A stretch of 40,744 nt of DNA from an uncultured Clostridia bacterium (GTDB taxonomy: Bacteria; Bacillota; Clostridia; TANB77; CAG-508), in assembly GCA_947631225.1 (NCBI GenBank), contig CANRKM010000003.1, positions 1 to 40,744 of the forward strand. Direction: 5' to 3'. A program made the translations under genes and the position numbers. Each line of letters opens with the position of its first letter. The stretch's first letter is position 1. A model generated the notes under the pieces. That model was not told where the DNA came from, searched no databases, and saw only the letters and a program-made list of their open reading frames with translations. Shown piece by piece: positions 1 to 8,729 of this stretch.

Positions 1-74
1 AATTTCTGGGGGTAAGGGGGAACTATGCCCTTTTTTCTTATTTTGGTTTTATTTTTTTCATTATTTCTTTCAAA

Positions 75-1316
75 CTATGCTCCATTTGAAAATGTGTATT
101 TTCCTTTGCCATTATATAATCCATCTTTATACTCACCTTCGTAACTTTGACCATCATCCCAAATAATCTTTATTGTTTTCTTTTTTTCATCATATGAACA
201 ATCTGCATTATAAACTTCATTTTCGGATATACATTTATGTTTGCCAACCCTAAAGCCATTTTCCCATTTTCCTTCATATGTTGTGCCTTTTGGAGTTGTT
301 AATTTTCCCTGACCATGAAATTTATAATTTAAAATTTCTCCTTCATATATACAGTTATTTATTAACTTTACTTTCATAATTCCTATAGGTTTGTTTATTT
401 CGTAAGTTCCTTCATAAATATTTCCCTTTGCATCTACTTCTTTACCTTTACCATGCTTACTTCCACATTTAAATTCTCCCTCATAATATGAACCATCTTT
501 ATTTGTCTTTTTTCCTTTTCCATTTGGTTCGTCATCTTGAAAATTTCCCTCATAAATTGAACCATTTTTATATTTTATTTTTCCTTTGCCACATTTTACA
601 CCATCTTTAAATAATCCTTCATATTGACTTCCATTTGAATATGTGTATACTCCTCTTCCATTAAATTTATCATTAGCAAAAAATCCTTCATATATGTCTC
701 CATTTGAAAATACAAGTTTGCCTTTTCCTGCTTTTAAATCATCTTTCCATAACCCTTCATATACATCACCATTTGCATATTCCATTTTGCCATTACCATT
801 TCTTTTTTCTGATTTAATTTCTCCTTTATACATATCTCCATTTGGATATATTGTTTTATCGTTTTTTATTATTGATGCTGCTTGCTTTGGAACTTCCTCT
901 TTTTTTGGTTTTTCTTTTATTCCTATTATTTTCTTTATCTTTTCAACCAATTCATTTAATGAGCCTTCTAACTCTAAATATGCTGTTATTCTTTGTATTT
1001 GATTTAAATAAAAATTAAATGCATCATTTAATTTACATTCTTCTATTTGAAATGGAATTATGGTTTTTCCATGATTAATAGCTTCATCAATTTCTCTTGG
1101 TACCCAAATTGAATTTTGAGAATTGTTTGATAATACTAATAAAAATATTTTACATTCTCTTATTCCTTTTGGAATTTCTGCTGCATAACTTGAGCCTGAT
1201 GGTATTGATTCTGGTGCCATCCAACATGATATACCATTTGATTTTAAAGTTTTTCTAATTAATTTTGGTATTTCTGGCTCCTTTGAACTATAACTTATAA
1301 ATACATCTCCTGCCAT
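75..1316 (-). CDS. TIR domain protein with C-terminal MORN repeats
   Basis: 413 aa. Residues 3 to about 135 form a bacterial TIR_2 domain: it opens with DVFISYSSKE, has CWMAPESIPSGSSYAAEI as the second block, and WVPREIDEA, where E75 sits at the position of the catalytic glutamate of NAD-cleaving TIR domains. After a lysine-rich linker (134-155), residues 156-413 are about ten MORN repeats (pattern YEGxxxxxxxxGxGxxxxxNG), a module known to bind membranes or act as a spacer. The protein stops in the middle of a repeat. It is the last gene of a three-gene operon, 15 bases after the RyR membrane protein. I infer an effector that degrades NAD or makes a cyclic nucleotide signal, held at the membrane by MORN repeats. 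NADase activity is inferred, not shown. The family call is strong; the role in defence is a hypothesis. Confidence 0.9.
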   Translation of the reverse strand: MAGDVFISYSSKEPEIPKLIRKTLKSNGISCWMAPESIPSGSSYAAEIPKGIRECKIFLLVLSNNSQNSIWVPREIDEAINHGKTIIPFQIEECKLNDAFNFYLNQIQRITAYLELEGSLNELVEKIKKIIGIKEKPKKEEVPKQAASIIKNDKTIYPNGDMYKGEIKSEKRNGNGKMEYANGDVYEGLWKDDLKAGKGKLVFSNGDIYEGFFANDKFNGRGVYTYSNGSQYEGLFKDGVKCGKGKIKYKNGSIYEGNFQDDEPNGKGKKTNKDGSYYEGEFKCGSKHGKGKEVDAKGNIYEGTYEINKPIGIMKVKLINNCIYEGEILNYKFHGQGKLTTPKGTTYEGKWENGFRVGKHKCISENEVYNADCSYDEKKKTIKIIWDDGQSYEGEYKDGLYNGKGKYTFSNGA

Positions 1317-1331
1317 ATTTTATTCCTCCCT

Positions 1332-3128
1332 TTAATTTAAAAATTTAAGCATATTTCTAATTATATCTCTATCTGAATCTTTTAAATTTTTTCCAATATT
1401 TTTTCCTATTTCGTCAAGATTTTCGTATTCATCTATTGCTGGATGCATTTTTGCTAAATGATGTCTATAATCATTAGTGGTTTTTATGTATTTTTTTACA
1501 TCTTCTATAGAAGCTTTTCTATATCCATCACTTCTCATATATGCATTCCATCTATTATGTTCATTTTTTGCTAATTCTTCAAAAACTTCTTCATCTTTAA
1601 TTATTTCTTCAAATGCATGTAAATCTTTTTCAATATCTCCTGTATAGTTTTCTTTAAGTACTGAATATAGCTTGTATTTTAAATGCATAGCTGTTGCTCT
1701 TGATGATTTAATATTATATTCTGTTTTATAATAATTTTTTAATTCTGTATCTTCTGGGTCATAAGATAAATGTATCTTTTGGGCAGTTTTTTCCATTTCA
1801 GAATTTATTATTGGATATTTATAATATATTTCACTATTGCTTCCAAATGCATTTAAATCATATTGTGCCTTTTTCTCATCTTTAAGAATTGATACTTGTT
1901 TATTTTTTTCTTCATTTTTTATCCAAATATTTATAATTGGTTTGTTATTGTAATTTTCTTTATCTTGATATAAAAAGTATCTTCTTAAAAATATTGCTTC
2001 TTTTATATTTATTTCGTCTGTATTTAAAGTTACTACTGCATAATTTATATTTTTTAATTTGTTTAGTTCTTCTAATGCTTCTTTTGAATTTATATCAGCT
2101 TCTATAAAGTTATAGTTGTAATTTGGTATTAATTCTGGACATTCTTTTTCTATTGTTTCTTTTATTTTGTTAGCATTTATGTCTATAACATTTATATTTA
2201 AGCTATATCCTATAATTTGCCCACACCATGTAATTGTTTTTAAAAATTGTTTTCCTACTTTTCCACATCCAATAATTAATACATTTATTTCATTGTTTTT
2301 AGCATTTAAATAAATAGGTTTGTTTTGTAATAATTGTAAAATTGTTCTTTCAATTTCATTTACAATTTCTAACTGTATGTTTCCTTTATCTGTTGAATCT
2401 AGTATTACTCTAGACATTTCATCATTTAATATTGAATATATTTTTATCTTTTTATTACTTAGTTTATTTTTTTCAATTAATTTTAAAGTTAAGCCTAAAT
2501 TGTTATTTTCATCTTCTGAAATAATGCACAAATTTATTGAATTACTTTTTATTCTTTTTACATTTACATTTTCTAATAAAGATGAAACTTTTACACCTTT
2601 AACATTTTTTATAGCCTGATTAAATTGTTTATGCTCTTCTTTTTTGTAATTTGCAAATATAATTGTTGTGTTTTTGTTATTTAATGCTTTTGCCATTGAT
2701 ATAGATTTTTCGTTTACATCTGAAAATATTAAAACATTATTTTTTTTCGTAAAATATAATTTTATTTTAGATGTAAAGTCATCAATTAATGTTAAAAGAA
2801 AAGATACTGTAAGTAACGGCATTAGTAAAGATATTATATAAATTATTCCAATAGATATTACATTTGTTGCACCTACTATTTGCAGTCTATTTAAAATATC
2901 TAAGTTTTCATTAAGAATTATTGTTTGAGCAGAATATACAATTGAAAATACTATTCTTCCTATAATATTTTCTTCACCACTTATTGGAAATATAAGTATT
3001 GCAAGTGCTGTTGCCATCCCTAATAACATTATTGGAATACATTTTTTTATATCAAAAATATATTTTTTTGCTTTTATTACTGTAAATATTAATATTATTA
3101 TAGCTATAATTAAATAGATTCTATTCAT
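1332..3128 (-). CDS. Membrane protein with two TrkA-N/RCK-like domains and C-terminal RyR domain
   Basis: 598 aa from the ATG at 3128, chosen because AAGGAAGG lies 9 bases upstream; a longer reading to 3212 would overlap the previous gene and has no ribosome site. About four hydrophobic segments lie in the first 120 residues (one begins IYLIIAIIILIFTVI). Two Rossmann-like regulator domains follow: one starting at NNVLIFSDVNE and a clearer one with the dinucleotide motif VLIIGCGKVGKQF. The last 90 residues contain NEHNRWNAYMRSDGY, the signature of the RyR domain shared with ryanodine receptors. TrkA-N plus RyR proteins are known in bacteria, often near TIR or nucleotide-sensing genes. I infer a membrane sensor or channel gated by a nucleotide-derived ligand and paired with the TIR protein downstream. 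No selectivity-filter motif is visible, so ion transport is unproven. Confidence 0.8.
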   Translation of the reverse strand: MNRIYLIIAIIILIFTVIKAKKYIFDIKKCIPIMLLGMATALAILIFPISGEENIIGRIVFSIVYSAQTIILNENLDILNRLQIVGATNVISIGIIYIISLLMPLLTVSFLLTLIDDFTSKIKLYFTKKNNVLIFSDVNEKSISMAKALNNKNTTIIFANYKKEEHKQFNQAIKNVKGVKVSSLLENVNVKRIKSNSINLCIISEDENNNLGLTLKLIEKNKLSNKKIKIYSILNDEMSRVILDSTDKGNIQLEIVNEIERTILQLLQNKPIYLNAKNNEINVLIIGCGKVGKQFLKTITWCGQIIGYSLNINVIDINANKIKETIEKECPELIPNYNYNFIEADINSKEALEELNKLKNINYAVVTLNTDEINIKEAIFLRRYFLYQDKENYNNKPIINIWIKNEEKNKQVSILKDEKKAQYDLNAFGSNSEIYYKYPIINSEMEKTAQKIHLSYDPEDTELKNYYKTEYNIKSSRATAMHLKYKLYSVLKENYTGDIEKDLHAFEEIIKDEEVFEELAKNEHNRWNAYMRSDGYRKASIEDVKKYIKTTNDYRHHLAKMHPAIDEYENLDEIGKNIGKNLKDSDRDIIRNMLKFLN

Positions 3129-3162
3129 AGTTACTGTTCCTTCCTTTTTTAGATATAATTTT

Positions 3163-3498
3163 TTATATAACATAATTTTTATTACATTTATGACATTTGT
3201 AATGAAAATCATGTAATAGCTTTACTTTTTTATCTTTTGGAATAATATTTAAGTTTTTAATACTATCTTCTAAACATTTATCGTAATAAATATAGTAAGT
3301 TTCTTCTTTTAGATTGTAAATAATTCTACCTCTTGGGAAATAATCGAAATCAACTTTGTATTTTTTTTGATAAAATTTGTCCCATATTTCCATATGGCTT
3401 TCTGGATAATTTAAAAAGTCTCCATATTTTTCAGCTTGAGATAATTCACAGCTATGTAATAATAGCTGATTTTTTACGACAAAAAATAGTCCAACCAT
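3163..3498 (-). CDS. Small conserved protein, first gene of the TIR/RyR operon
   Basis: 111 aa, unknown function. It starts at an ATG preceded by AAAAGGAGAAA. Visible features are a central block with FPRGRIIYN and YIYYDKCL and a C-terminal H-x5-CHKC cluster that could be half of a metal site. There is no signal peptide; the start is mildly hydrophobic. I recall similar proteins of this size with an FPRGRxxYN motif in other bacteria but cannot name a family. It lies 34 bases upstream of the membrane RyR gene and shares its promoter, so it is probably a component or regulator of that system. Confidence 0.75.
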   Translation of the reverse strand: MVGLFFVVKNQLLLHSCELSQAEKYGDFLNYPESHMEIWDKFYQKKYKVDFDYFPRGRIIYNLKEETYYIYYDKCLEDSIKNLNIIPKDKKVKLLHDFHYKCHKCNKNYVI

Positions 3499-3549
3499 TT
3501 AAATAATTTCTCCTTTTTGGTTTCTAATATTTAAATATCATACTATTTT

Positions 3550-3578
3550 ATATTACCATAAATTGGTAGTATATTCAA
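3550..3578 (-). promoter_or_regulatory. Sigma-A-like promoter of the TIR/RyR operon with built-in dyad
   Basis: On the minus strand: -35 TTGAAT (3578-3573), 17-base spacer, -10 TAATAT (3555-3550), about 50 bases before the start of the 111-aa gene. A palindrome TACCAATTTATGGTA (3554-3568; arms TACCA/TGGTA) covers the spacer and touches the -10, the position expected for a repressor operator. Confidence 0.55.
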
Positions 3579-3604
3579 GCAAAATTCGTCATTTTTATAC
3601 ATTA

Positions 3605-3652
3605 TTTTCACGATTAAATAATTGTGAAAACATAAAAATAAGAGTACGTACT
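3605..3652. promoter_or_regulatory. Paired palindromes upstream of the TIR/RyR promoter
   Basis: TTTTCAC (3605-3611) and GTGAAAA (3624-3630) form a 7-bp inverted repeat with a 12-base centre. AGTACGTACT (3643-3652) is a perfect 10-bp palindrome. Both lie just upstream of the -35 element. They may be regulator sites; no regulator gene is nearby. Confidence 0.35.
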
Positions 3653-3664
3653 TGAATATTTACT

Positions 3665-3735
3665 CATAAAAAATAAACCCTCATTATTAAACAAATTTTG
3701 TCTAACAATTGGGGTTCACTTCATTATTCATTTAT
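3665..3735 (-). terminator. Hairpin terminator after the Bce permease
   Basis: Imperfect stem with arms AACCC/GGGTT, ATT/AAT and TTA/TAA, followed on the minus strand by a T-run. It belongs to the same hairpin family as those near 12.3 kb and 20.5 kb, which share a GGTTC or AGTTC arm followed by a CTTCA end and a T-rich loop. Confidence 0.6.
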
Positions 3736-3767
3736 TATATACTGATTTTCTAACAGGTATTTGCTGA

Positions 3768-3807
3768 CATGCGGTCAAAAAAGGACGTCCCTATTGACAT
3801 CTTTTAT
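3768..3807. repeat. Rearranged copy of the 39-bp inverted-repeat arm
   Basis: Contains GCGGTCA, then AAAAAAGGACGTCCC, then ATTGACATCTTT. Compared with the arm at 7849-7887 the middle part is reversed about the GGACGTCC palindrome. It overlaps the 3' end of the permease gene and supplies its last codons (KDVNRDVLF, then TGA). Confidence 0.75.
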
Positions 3808-5890
3808 GATGTTTTTTCCACCAAAATATGTAGCAGTAAAATATGAACCATATATTATGCAAATAATTACAACTGTACATATAACAGAAGGAAGCAAATC
3901 ATCTTTTGATGCTAGTCCTGACAATATTTTTATTGCAAACTGTATTCCAAAAATAGAATGTATAATTGCTAAAACAAGTGGCATACCAAAAAAGATTCCA
4001 ATTTGTCTAAATAATGATTTGTTAATCATTTTTTCATCACAGCCAATTTTTCTTAAAATAGTGTATCTTTGTCTATTATCACTGCTTTCTGTTAATTGTT
4101 TTAAAGCTAAAATTGCCGAACTTGCAATTAAGAATATAATGCCTAAGTAAATTGCTATAAATGTTACTATTGTCGCTATTCCAACACTTGCTTCTACTAA
4201 ACTTATTTTAGTAAATCCATCTATTTCTATTCCATTATCGTTTAATGATTTTATAAGATTTGAAGAATTTTCATTACCTGCAAATAACTTTTCTATTTCT
4301 TTTTTTTCTTCATCTGTTTCTGCATTATAATTTGCAGATAATAAATACATTTCCTTCATATTTTCTGTTAACGGGCAACTATCTGGAACTAAAATAATTC
4401 CTGTATTTGTATGGCTTGTTGACATTGTTATAAATCCTTCTTTACATTCATTATATTTTGATTTGTATTCTTTTCCTGCAATTTTTAATGGATTATTTCC
4501 TTCTGACAATACTTTATTCCTTAACTCTGTTTGACTATCAAAATCGCAAAGTACGATATATTCGTCTTCATTTAATTTGTATTCTTGTATTCCATATTGT
4601 CTTGCTAATTTATTATATTCTGAGATTTTCACAATTTCTTCTGCTTTGTCATATTGAAGTCCTGGATACATTTCTTTTATTTCAGGATATTTTTCTCCGA
4701 AAAAAGTTTTCCAAGTTAAATCATCGTTTGCATATACCTCTATTTCAATAATATCTTTTAGTACATTCATATCTAATCCGTTATTTATTAATGTTTCTTT
4801 AATAGGATGTCTTGAATCTTCTCGTTGTTGCTCTGTAGATTTATGTTCTATTCCATAGCTTATATAACTCTCTGGCAAATTAGCAGTTTTGTATAAATTC
4901 AAATCCACTGGTGTCATTTCAACTAATTCTCTTTGCATAGTATTTCTTAATGCTAAACTAGAAGATAAAATACTTATTGTCATAAATAACATTAAACATA
5001 TAACGCTCATACTTATAACCATTGTATTTATTTTATTGTTTATTTGCCTTAAAACAAACATATTTGTATCTTTTAAATAAAATTTTTTCATTTTTTGAGC
5101 TACAGTTATTATAAATCCAGACAATGACCAAAAAACTAGTACAGTTCCTATAATTCCCATAAGAATTGGAGGTAATAGTTTTTCTGCTGTATTCATTTTG
5201 TTTACTTCACCTGTTACTTTCCAATAAGCAAAACCTAAAATACTACTTCCTAATATAAATACTAAAATCGCTAAAAATGGATTTTTCATTTTTACTGTTT
5301 CGTTTTTCTTGTAAGCATTTATCAAATTAATTAATTTATATCTTGAAATTGTAATTGTATTGAAAATCATAACTGCAAGATACATTATAGCAAAATATAT
5401 ACAAGTTTTTATACAACTATCACTTGAAAATACAAAATGAAATTCACTCATATCAGCTTCAAATAATTTGCTAACTAATATTGACATAAATTGTGATGCA
5501 AATATACCAATTATAAGTCCGAACTACCAGTGATATTATTCCTACAAATATTGTTTCTAATAAAATAATTTTCGATATTTGTTTTCTTCCCATTCCAAGT
5601 GTCATATATATACCAAATTCTTTTTTTCTTCTGTTAATTAAGAAATTATTTGCATATACAATCAGCAACCCTAATACTATTGCCACAAATACAGATACTA
5701 TCTCAAGCATACCAATCATAAGTTTTATAATATCTCTTGTAGATTGAGATATTTGAAGCATTGCTTGTTGACTGTCAATAGAATTGAACATATAAAAGAT
5801 TGCTACACCTAGAACTAAAGTTAAAAAATATATGCTATAATCTTTTATACTTTTTATCATATTTTTTATTGATAATTTAAAAACAAGCAT
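3775..5890 (-). CDS. Bce-type ABC transporter permease (FtsX family), read through one CGG +1 shift
   Basis: About 704 aa once the frame change at 5519-5521 is bridged; BceB-type permeases are usually 620-670 aa. It begins [19 protein letters not shown], typical of the family. Four transmembrane segments come before or around the shift; then more helices, a large extracellular domain of about 240 residues, and three C-terminal helices including an FtsX block near ALKQLTESSDNRQRYTILRKIG. At the shift the zero frame reads V-V-CGG, and +1 reading gives V-V-G-L-I-I-G-I-F-A-S, restoring a helix. These permeases remove peptide antibiotics from lipid II-cycle targets and signal to the partner kinase. 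The start overlaps the ATPase gene by 14 bases (translational coupling). The last few residues come from a repeat element. The family is certain; specificity is unknown. Confidence 0.88.
5518..5521 (-). other. In-frame CGG +1 frameshift site 1 (Bce permease)
   Basis: Zero frame: GTT CGG A. Skipping the C gives GTT GGA CTT ATA ATT GGT, a continuous hydrophobic helix. Without the shift the frame ends about 15 codons later. Confidence 0.85.
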
Positions 5891-6646
5891 TCAAATCACC
5901 TCCAAGAAGTGTTTGTACTTCAATTATCTTTTCAAAAAATTGCTTTCTTGTGTCGTTTCCTTTTATTAATTCATTAAAGATTTTTCCATCTTTGATAAAC
6001 AATATTCTATTAGCATAAGAAGCTGTAAAAGCATCATGTGTAACCATTAAAATTGTAGCTTTTAAATTTTGATTAAGATATTCAAAACTTTCTAATAATT
6101 GTCTTGCAGATTTTGAATCTAAGCTTCCTGTTGGTTCATCTGCTAAAATTAGTTTCGGATTAGTAACAATGCTTCTGCTTGAAGCAACTCTTTGTTTTTG
6201 TCCGACCTGATATTTGATAAGGATATTTTTTTAGAATTTCTTTTATTTCTAATTTTTCTGCTATTTCTTCTACTCTTCTTTCAATTTCTTGTGGCTTTAC
6301 TCCCTGAATCGTAAGGGCAATAGCTATATTTTCATAACAAGTTAGAGTATCAAGCAAATTAAAATCTTGAAAAATAAAACCTAATTCTTCTCTTCTAAAT
6401 TTATTTAACTTATTTCCTTTTAATTTTGTAATGTCTTGATTACCAACAATTATATGGCCGACAAGTTACTTTGTCTATCGTAGATATACAATTTAGTAAT
6501 GTGGTTTTTCCAGAACCTGAGGCTCCCATTATGCCAACAAATTCTCCCTCTTCAACATCGAAACTAATTCCATCTAGTGCTTTTGTTAAGTTTGATTTGT
6601 TTCCATAATATTTTTCAATATTCTTTACTTCTAGTATTTTTTCCAT
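5877..6646 (-). CDS. Bce-type ABC transporter ATPase, read through two CGG +1 shifts
   Basis: About 255 aa after bridging two shifts, the normal length of BceA-type ATPases. Walker A is [11 protein letters not shown] (about residue 40). Shift 1 (6458-6460) falls in [18 protein letters not shown], the usual STxDxxTSGxxxxxGxD region. The Q-loop segment is [15 protein letters not shown]. Shift 2 (6202-6204) lies inside the signature motif: zero frame ISG-R, +1 reading [14 protein letters not shown]. Walker [13 protein letters not shown] and H-loop MVTHD follow. All catalytic motifs are present only if both shifts occur. It powers the downstream permease, whose start it overlaps by 14 bases. A TTACA-N4-TGTAA operator lies about 150 bases upstream. 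A conventional annotation would call it a pseudogene; I consider it intact under a shifted decoding rule. Confidence 0.88.
6201..6204 (-). other. In-frame CGG +1 frameshift site 2 (Bce ATPase signature motif)
   Basis: Zero frame: TCA GGT CGG A. Skipping the C gives TCA GGT GGA CAA = S-G-G-Q, the ABC signature, whose second glycine is practically invariant. This is the strongest single proof that the shifted residue is glycine. Confidence 0.93.
6457..6460 (-). other. In-frame CGG +1 frameshift site 3 (Bce ATPase)
   Basis: Zero frame: ACT TGT CGG C. Skipping the C gives [11 protein letters not shown], matching the T-S-G turn after the first strands of BceA-type ATPases. Confidence 0.87.
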
Positions 6647-6799
6647 AATAGAAAATCTCCTTTCTTGCTTGGAAGGCCTACATTAAACATATATAAAATT
6701 TAACTTTTTTCTCAAACTATCCAAGCTGCCTTTCAAGTCTTTAGGTAGATTATAATATTTTCAAGGCATAAGTTGCCATCGATTTTGCTTACTTAAGTC

Positions 6800-6813
6800 T
6801 TACAATTTTGTAA
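6800..6813. promoter_or_regulatory. BceR-type operator upstream of the ABC transporter
   Basis: TTACA-ATTT-TGTAA, an exact match to the TNACA-N4-TGTAA site known for BceR/NsrR-type regulators. It lies directly after the kinase stop codon and about 155 bases before the ATPase start. The same sequence precedes the regulator gene at 8734-8747. Confidence 0.8.
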
Positions 6814-6818
6814 GGATT

Positions 6819-7826
6819 TTATTTCATATCTATATAACTACTATTGGGAAATATTAGTATTGCTTCTGTTCCCTCATTTTCTCTTGAGCTAATTTCTATT
6901 CCAATACCTAATTTATTACATAATTTTTTACATAAATATAGACCAATTCCAGTAGATTTTTTATTTTTCTTTCTTCCATTTGTCCCAGTAAATCCTTTAT
7001 CAAATATTCTCGAAATTTCATTTGCTTTAATTCCTATTCCATTATCTTTTATGTATAAACATATATTTTCTTTGCCTTGTTTTGAATATATTTCTATATT
7101 TGATGTTTCATATTTTATGCTATTTTGAACAATTTGATTTAATATAAATACAACCCATTTGCTATCTGTATTCACGCTTAGTTCTAAATCATGTGTATTA
7201 ACTACTATTTTTTTAGAAATTAAAACTGTTTTATTTTTGCGAATAACCTCATTTACAATATCTAACAATTTACTTTTCTTTATGTAGTAATCTTTTTCTA
7301 CAGTATTGCTTCTTGCATAAAACAACGCTTGCTCTACATAGTTTTCTATTTTTTCTAATTCTTCATCAATACTTTTAGTTATTTCATTTTTATTGTTTTC
7401 AATTATCATTTTACTTGTTGCTATTGGTGTTTTTATTTCATGAATCCACATTTCTATATATTCTTTATAATCCTTAGTTAAATACTTATATTTATTTACA
7501 TTTTCATGCATCGATTTATCTATTTCATCTAAGATTTCTTTTAAAATTTTCCCTTCTGTAAAATTTGGTTCTTTTATAATCTCTGTAATTAAATACTTCT
7601 CTTCTAAGTCATTTAGTATCTTATAAATGTTTTTATAAGATTTTCTTTTTGTAAAATACTCTATTAAAATTGAAATAGTATATAATCCTATTATAATTAA
7701 TGGAATGTATATTCTTATAAAGTTGCCTACATGATATGCTAGTAAAAATATTTCTATTGTTGCTAATGCAAATATTATAAAAAATATTTGTATTATTTTA
7801 TCTTTTAAAAATGAACTAAATTTCAT
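6819..7826 (-). CDS. Bce-type intramembrane-sensing histidine kinase
   Basis: 335 aa from the ATG at 7826, preceded by AAAGGAGAGGAGAAA. A longer reading to 7883 would take its first 19 residues partly from the inserted inverted repeat and is rejected. Two N-terminal helices (IIQIFFIIFALATIEIFLLA and IYIPLIIIGLYTISILI) are joined by a very short loop, the hallmark of kinases that sense through the partner transporter. The H-box is MWIHEIKTPIATSK, the N-box NQIVQNSIKYE, and the G-boxes KDNGIGIKANE and STGIGLYLCKKL. It presumably phosphorylates the regulator upstream in response to the ABC permease. The 39-bp inverted repeat separates the two regulatory genes and may affect co-expression. Confidence 0.92.
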   Translation of the reverse strand: MKFSSFLKDKIIQIFFIIFALATIEIFLLAYHVGNFIRIYIPLIIIGLYTISILIEYFTKRKSYKNIYKILNDLEEKYLITEIIKEPNFTEGKILKEILDEIDKSMHENVNKYKYLTKDYKEYIEMWIHEIKTPIATSKMIIENNKNEITKSIDEELEKIENYVEQALFYARSNTVEKDYYIKKSKLLDIVNEVIRKNKTVLISKKIVVNTHDLELSVNTDSKWVVFILNQIVQNSIKYETSNIEIYSKQGKENICLYIKDNGIGIKANEISRIFDKGFTGTNGRKKNKKSTGIGLYLCKKLCNKLGIGIEISSRENEGTEAILIFPNSSYIDMK

Positions 7827-7848
7827 TTTAATATTTCTCCTCTCCTTT

Positions 7849-7959
7849 GGGAAGCGGTCAATTGGGACGTCCTTTTTTGACATCTTTCTTGTTAATTTAT
7901 TTAATTATAATCTTTGATTAAAAGATGTCAAAAAAGGACGTCCCAATTGACCGCTTCCC
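7849..7959. repeat. 39-bp perfect inverted repeat (hairpin or MITE-like element)
   Basis: Left arm 7849-7887 (starts GGGAAGCGGTCAATTGGGAC) and right arm 7921-7959 are exact reverse complements, separated by 33 AT-rich bases. The arm contains the palindrome GGACGTCC. It fills the gap between the response regulator stop and the kinase start. A rearranged copy of the arm lies at 3768-3807. No transposase is in the window. It may be a REP/MITE-type element mobilised in trans; it could also act as a strong hairpin in the regulator-kinase mRNA. Confidence 0.9.
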
Positions 7960-7962
7960 CAA

Positions 7963-8631
7963 TCACTTGAAAATGTAGCCTTGTCCACGCTTGGTTTCTA
8001 ACAATTCTTTTAAATTTAATTCTTCTAGTTTATTTCTTAGCCTAGTTATATTAACAGTTAAAGTATTGTCATCTATAAAACTATTGCTTTCCCATAAAAA
8101 ATCCATAATTTCATCTCTTGAAACAATTTTTCCTCTACGTTCTGTTAAATACTTTAATATTTTAAGTTCATTTTTTGTGAGTTCTATTGTTTTATTATCT
8201 TTACTTAATGTGCTGTTTGAAAGGTTTATTGTAAATTCTTTCTCATATATTTTGTCTTGTGAATTTTTTGTATTGCTTCTTTTTAATAGTGAAGCTATTT
8301 TTGCAAGTAATATTTGAATGTTAAAGGGTTTTGTAACATAATGGTCTGCACCATAATTTATGCATACTAGCTCATCTATCTCGTTATCTCTACTTGTTAT
8401 TATAATTATTGGTACATTTGACTGTTTTCTAACTTCTCTGCAAATGTATTCTCCATCCGCTTCTGGCAAATTTATGTCTAAAAGCAATAAATCAGGGTTT
8501 ATATGTAAAATTTCTTCAACCATATTGTCAAATTTATTTAGAGTTTGAGCTTCATAACCATTATGAAGTAAAAATATTTTTAATTCATTTTTTAATTTTT
8601 CGTCATCTTCTACTATTAAGATTTTTTGCAT
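7963..8631 (-). CDS. OmpR-family response regulator (Bce-type)
   Basis: 222 aa. The receiver domain (1-115) has the acidic pocket EDD near the start, the phosphoacceptor in LLLLDINLPEADGEY and the conserved lysine in VTKPFN. The C-terminal winged helix (130-222) ends TVNITRLRNKLEEL...TKRGQGYIFK. It is the first gene of the regulator-kinase-ATPase-permease cluster, with a TTACA-N4-TGTAA operator about 100 bases upstream, which implies autoregulation and control of the transporter. The stop lies 3 bases beyond the 39-bp inverted repeat, so the element is inserted almost directly after the gene. Confidence 0.93.
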   Translation of the reverse strand: MQKILIVEDDEKLKNELKIFLLHNGYEAQTLNKFDNMVEEILHINPDLLLLDINLPEADGEYICREVRKQSNVPIIIITSRDNEIDELVCINYGADHYVTKPFNIQILLAKIASLLKRSNTKNSQDKIYEKEFTINLSNSTLSKDNKTIELTKNELKILKYLTERRGKIVSRDEIMDFLWESNSFIDDNTLTVNITRLRNKLEELNLKELLETKRGQGYIFK

Positions 8632-8729
8632 GTTTTATATATTTCCTTTCAAAATTATAATTTTTTTAATTTATTTTTTATAATCAAAAACTTATTCTAT
8701 AAGCATTATAACACAAAAAAGAAAAAAAT

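Noticed and set aside
643..1002. Plus-strand ORF opposite the TIR-MORN gene, and similar ORFs opposite other genes
   Set aside because: Low-complexity mirror frames of real minus-strand genes, with no ribosome sites and no recognisable domains.
3129..3212. Longer N-terminus of the RyR membrane protein
   Set aside because: It overlaps the previous gene and lacks a ribosome site, while AAGGAAGG precedes the ATG at 3128.
7826..7883. Longer N-terminus of the histidine kinase
   Set aside because: The extra 19 codons lie partly in the inverted repeat, and the ribosome site lies before the internal ATG.
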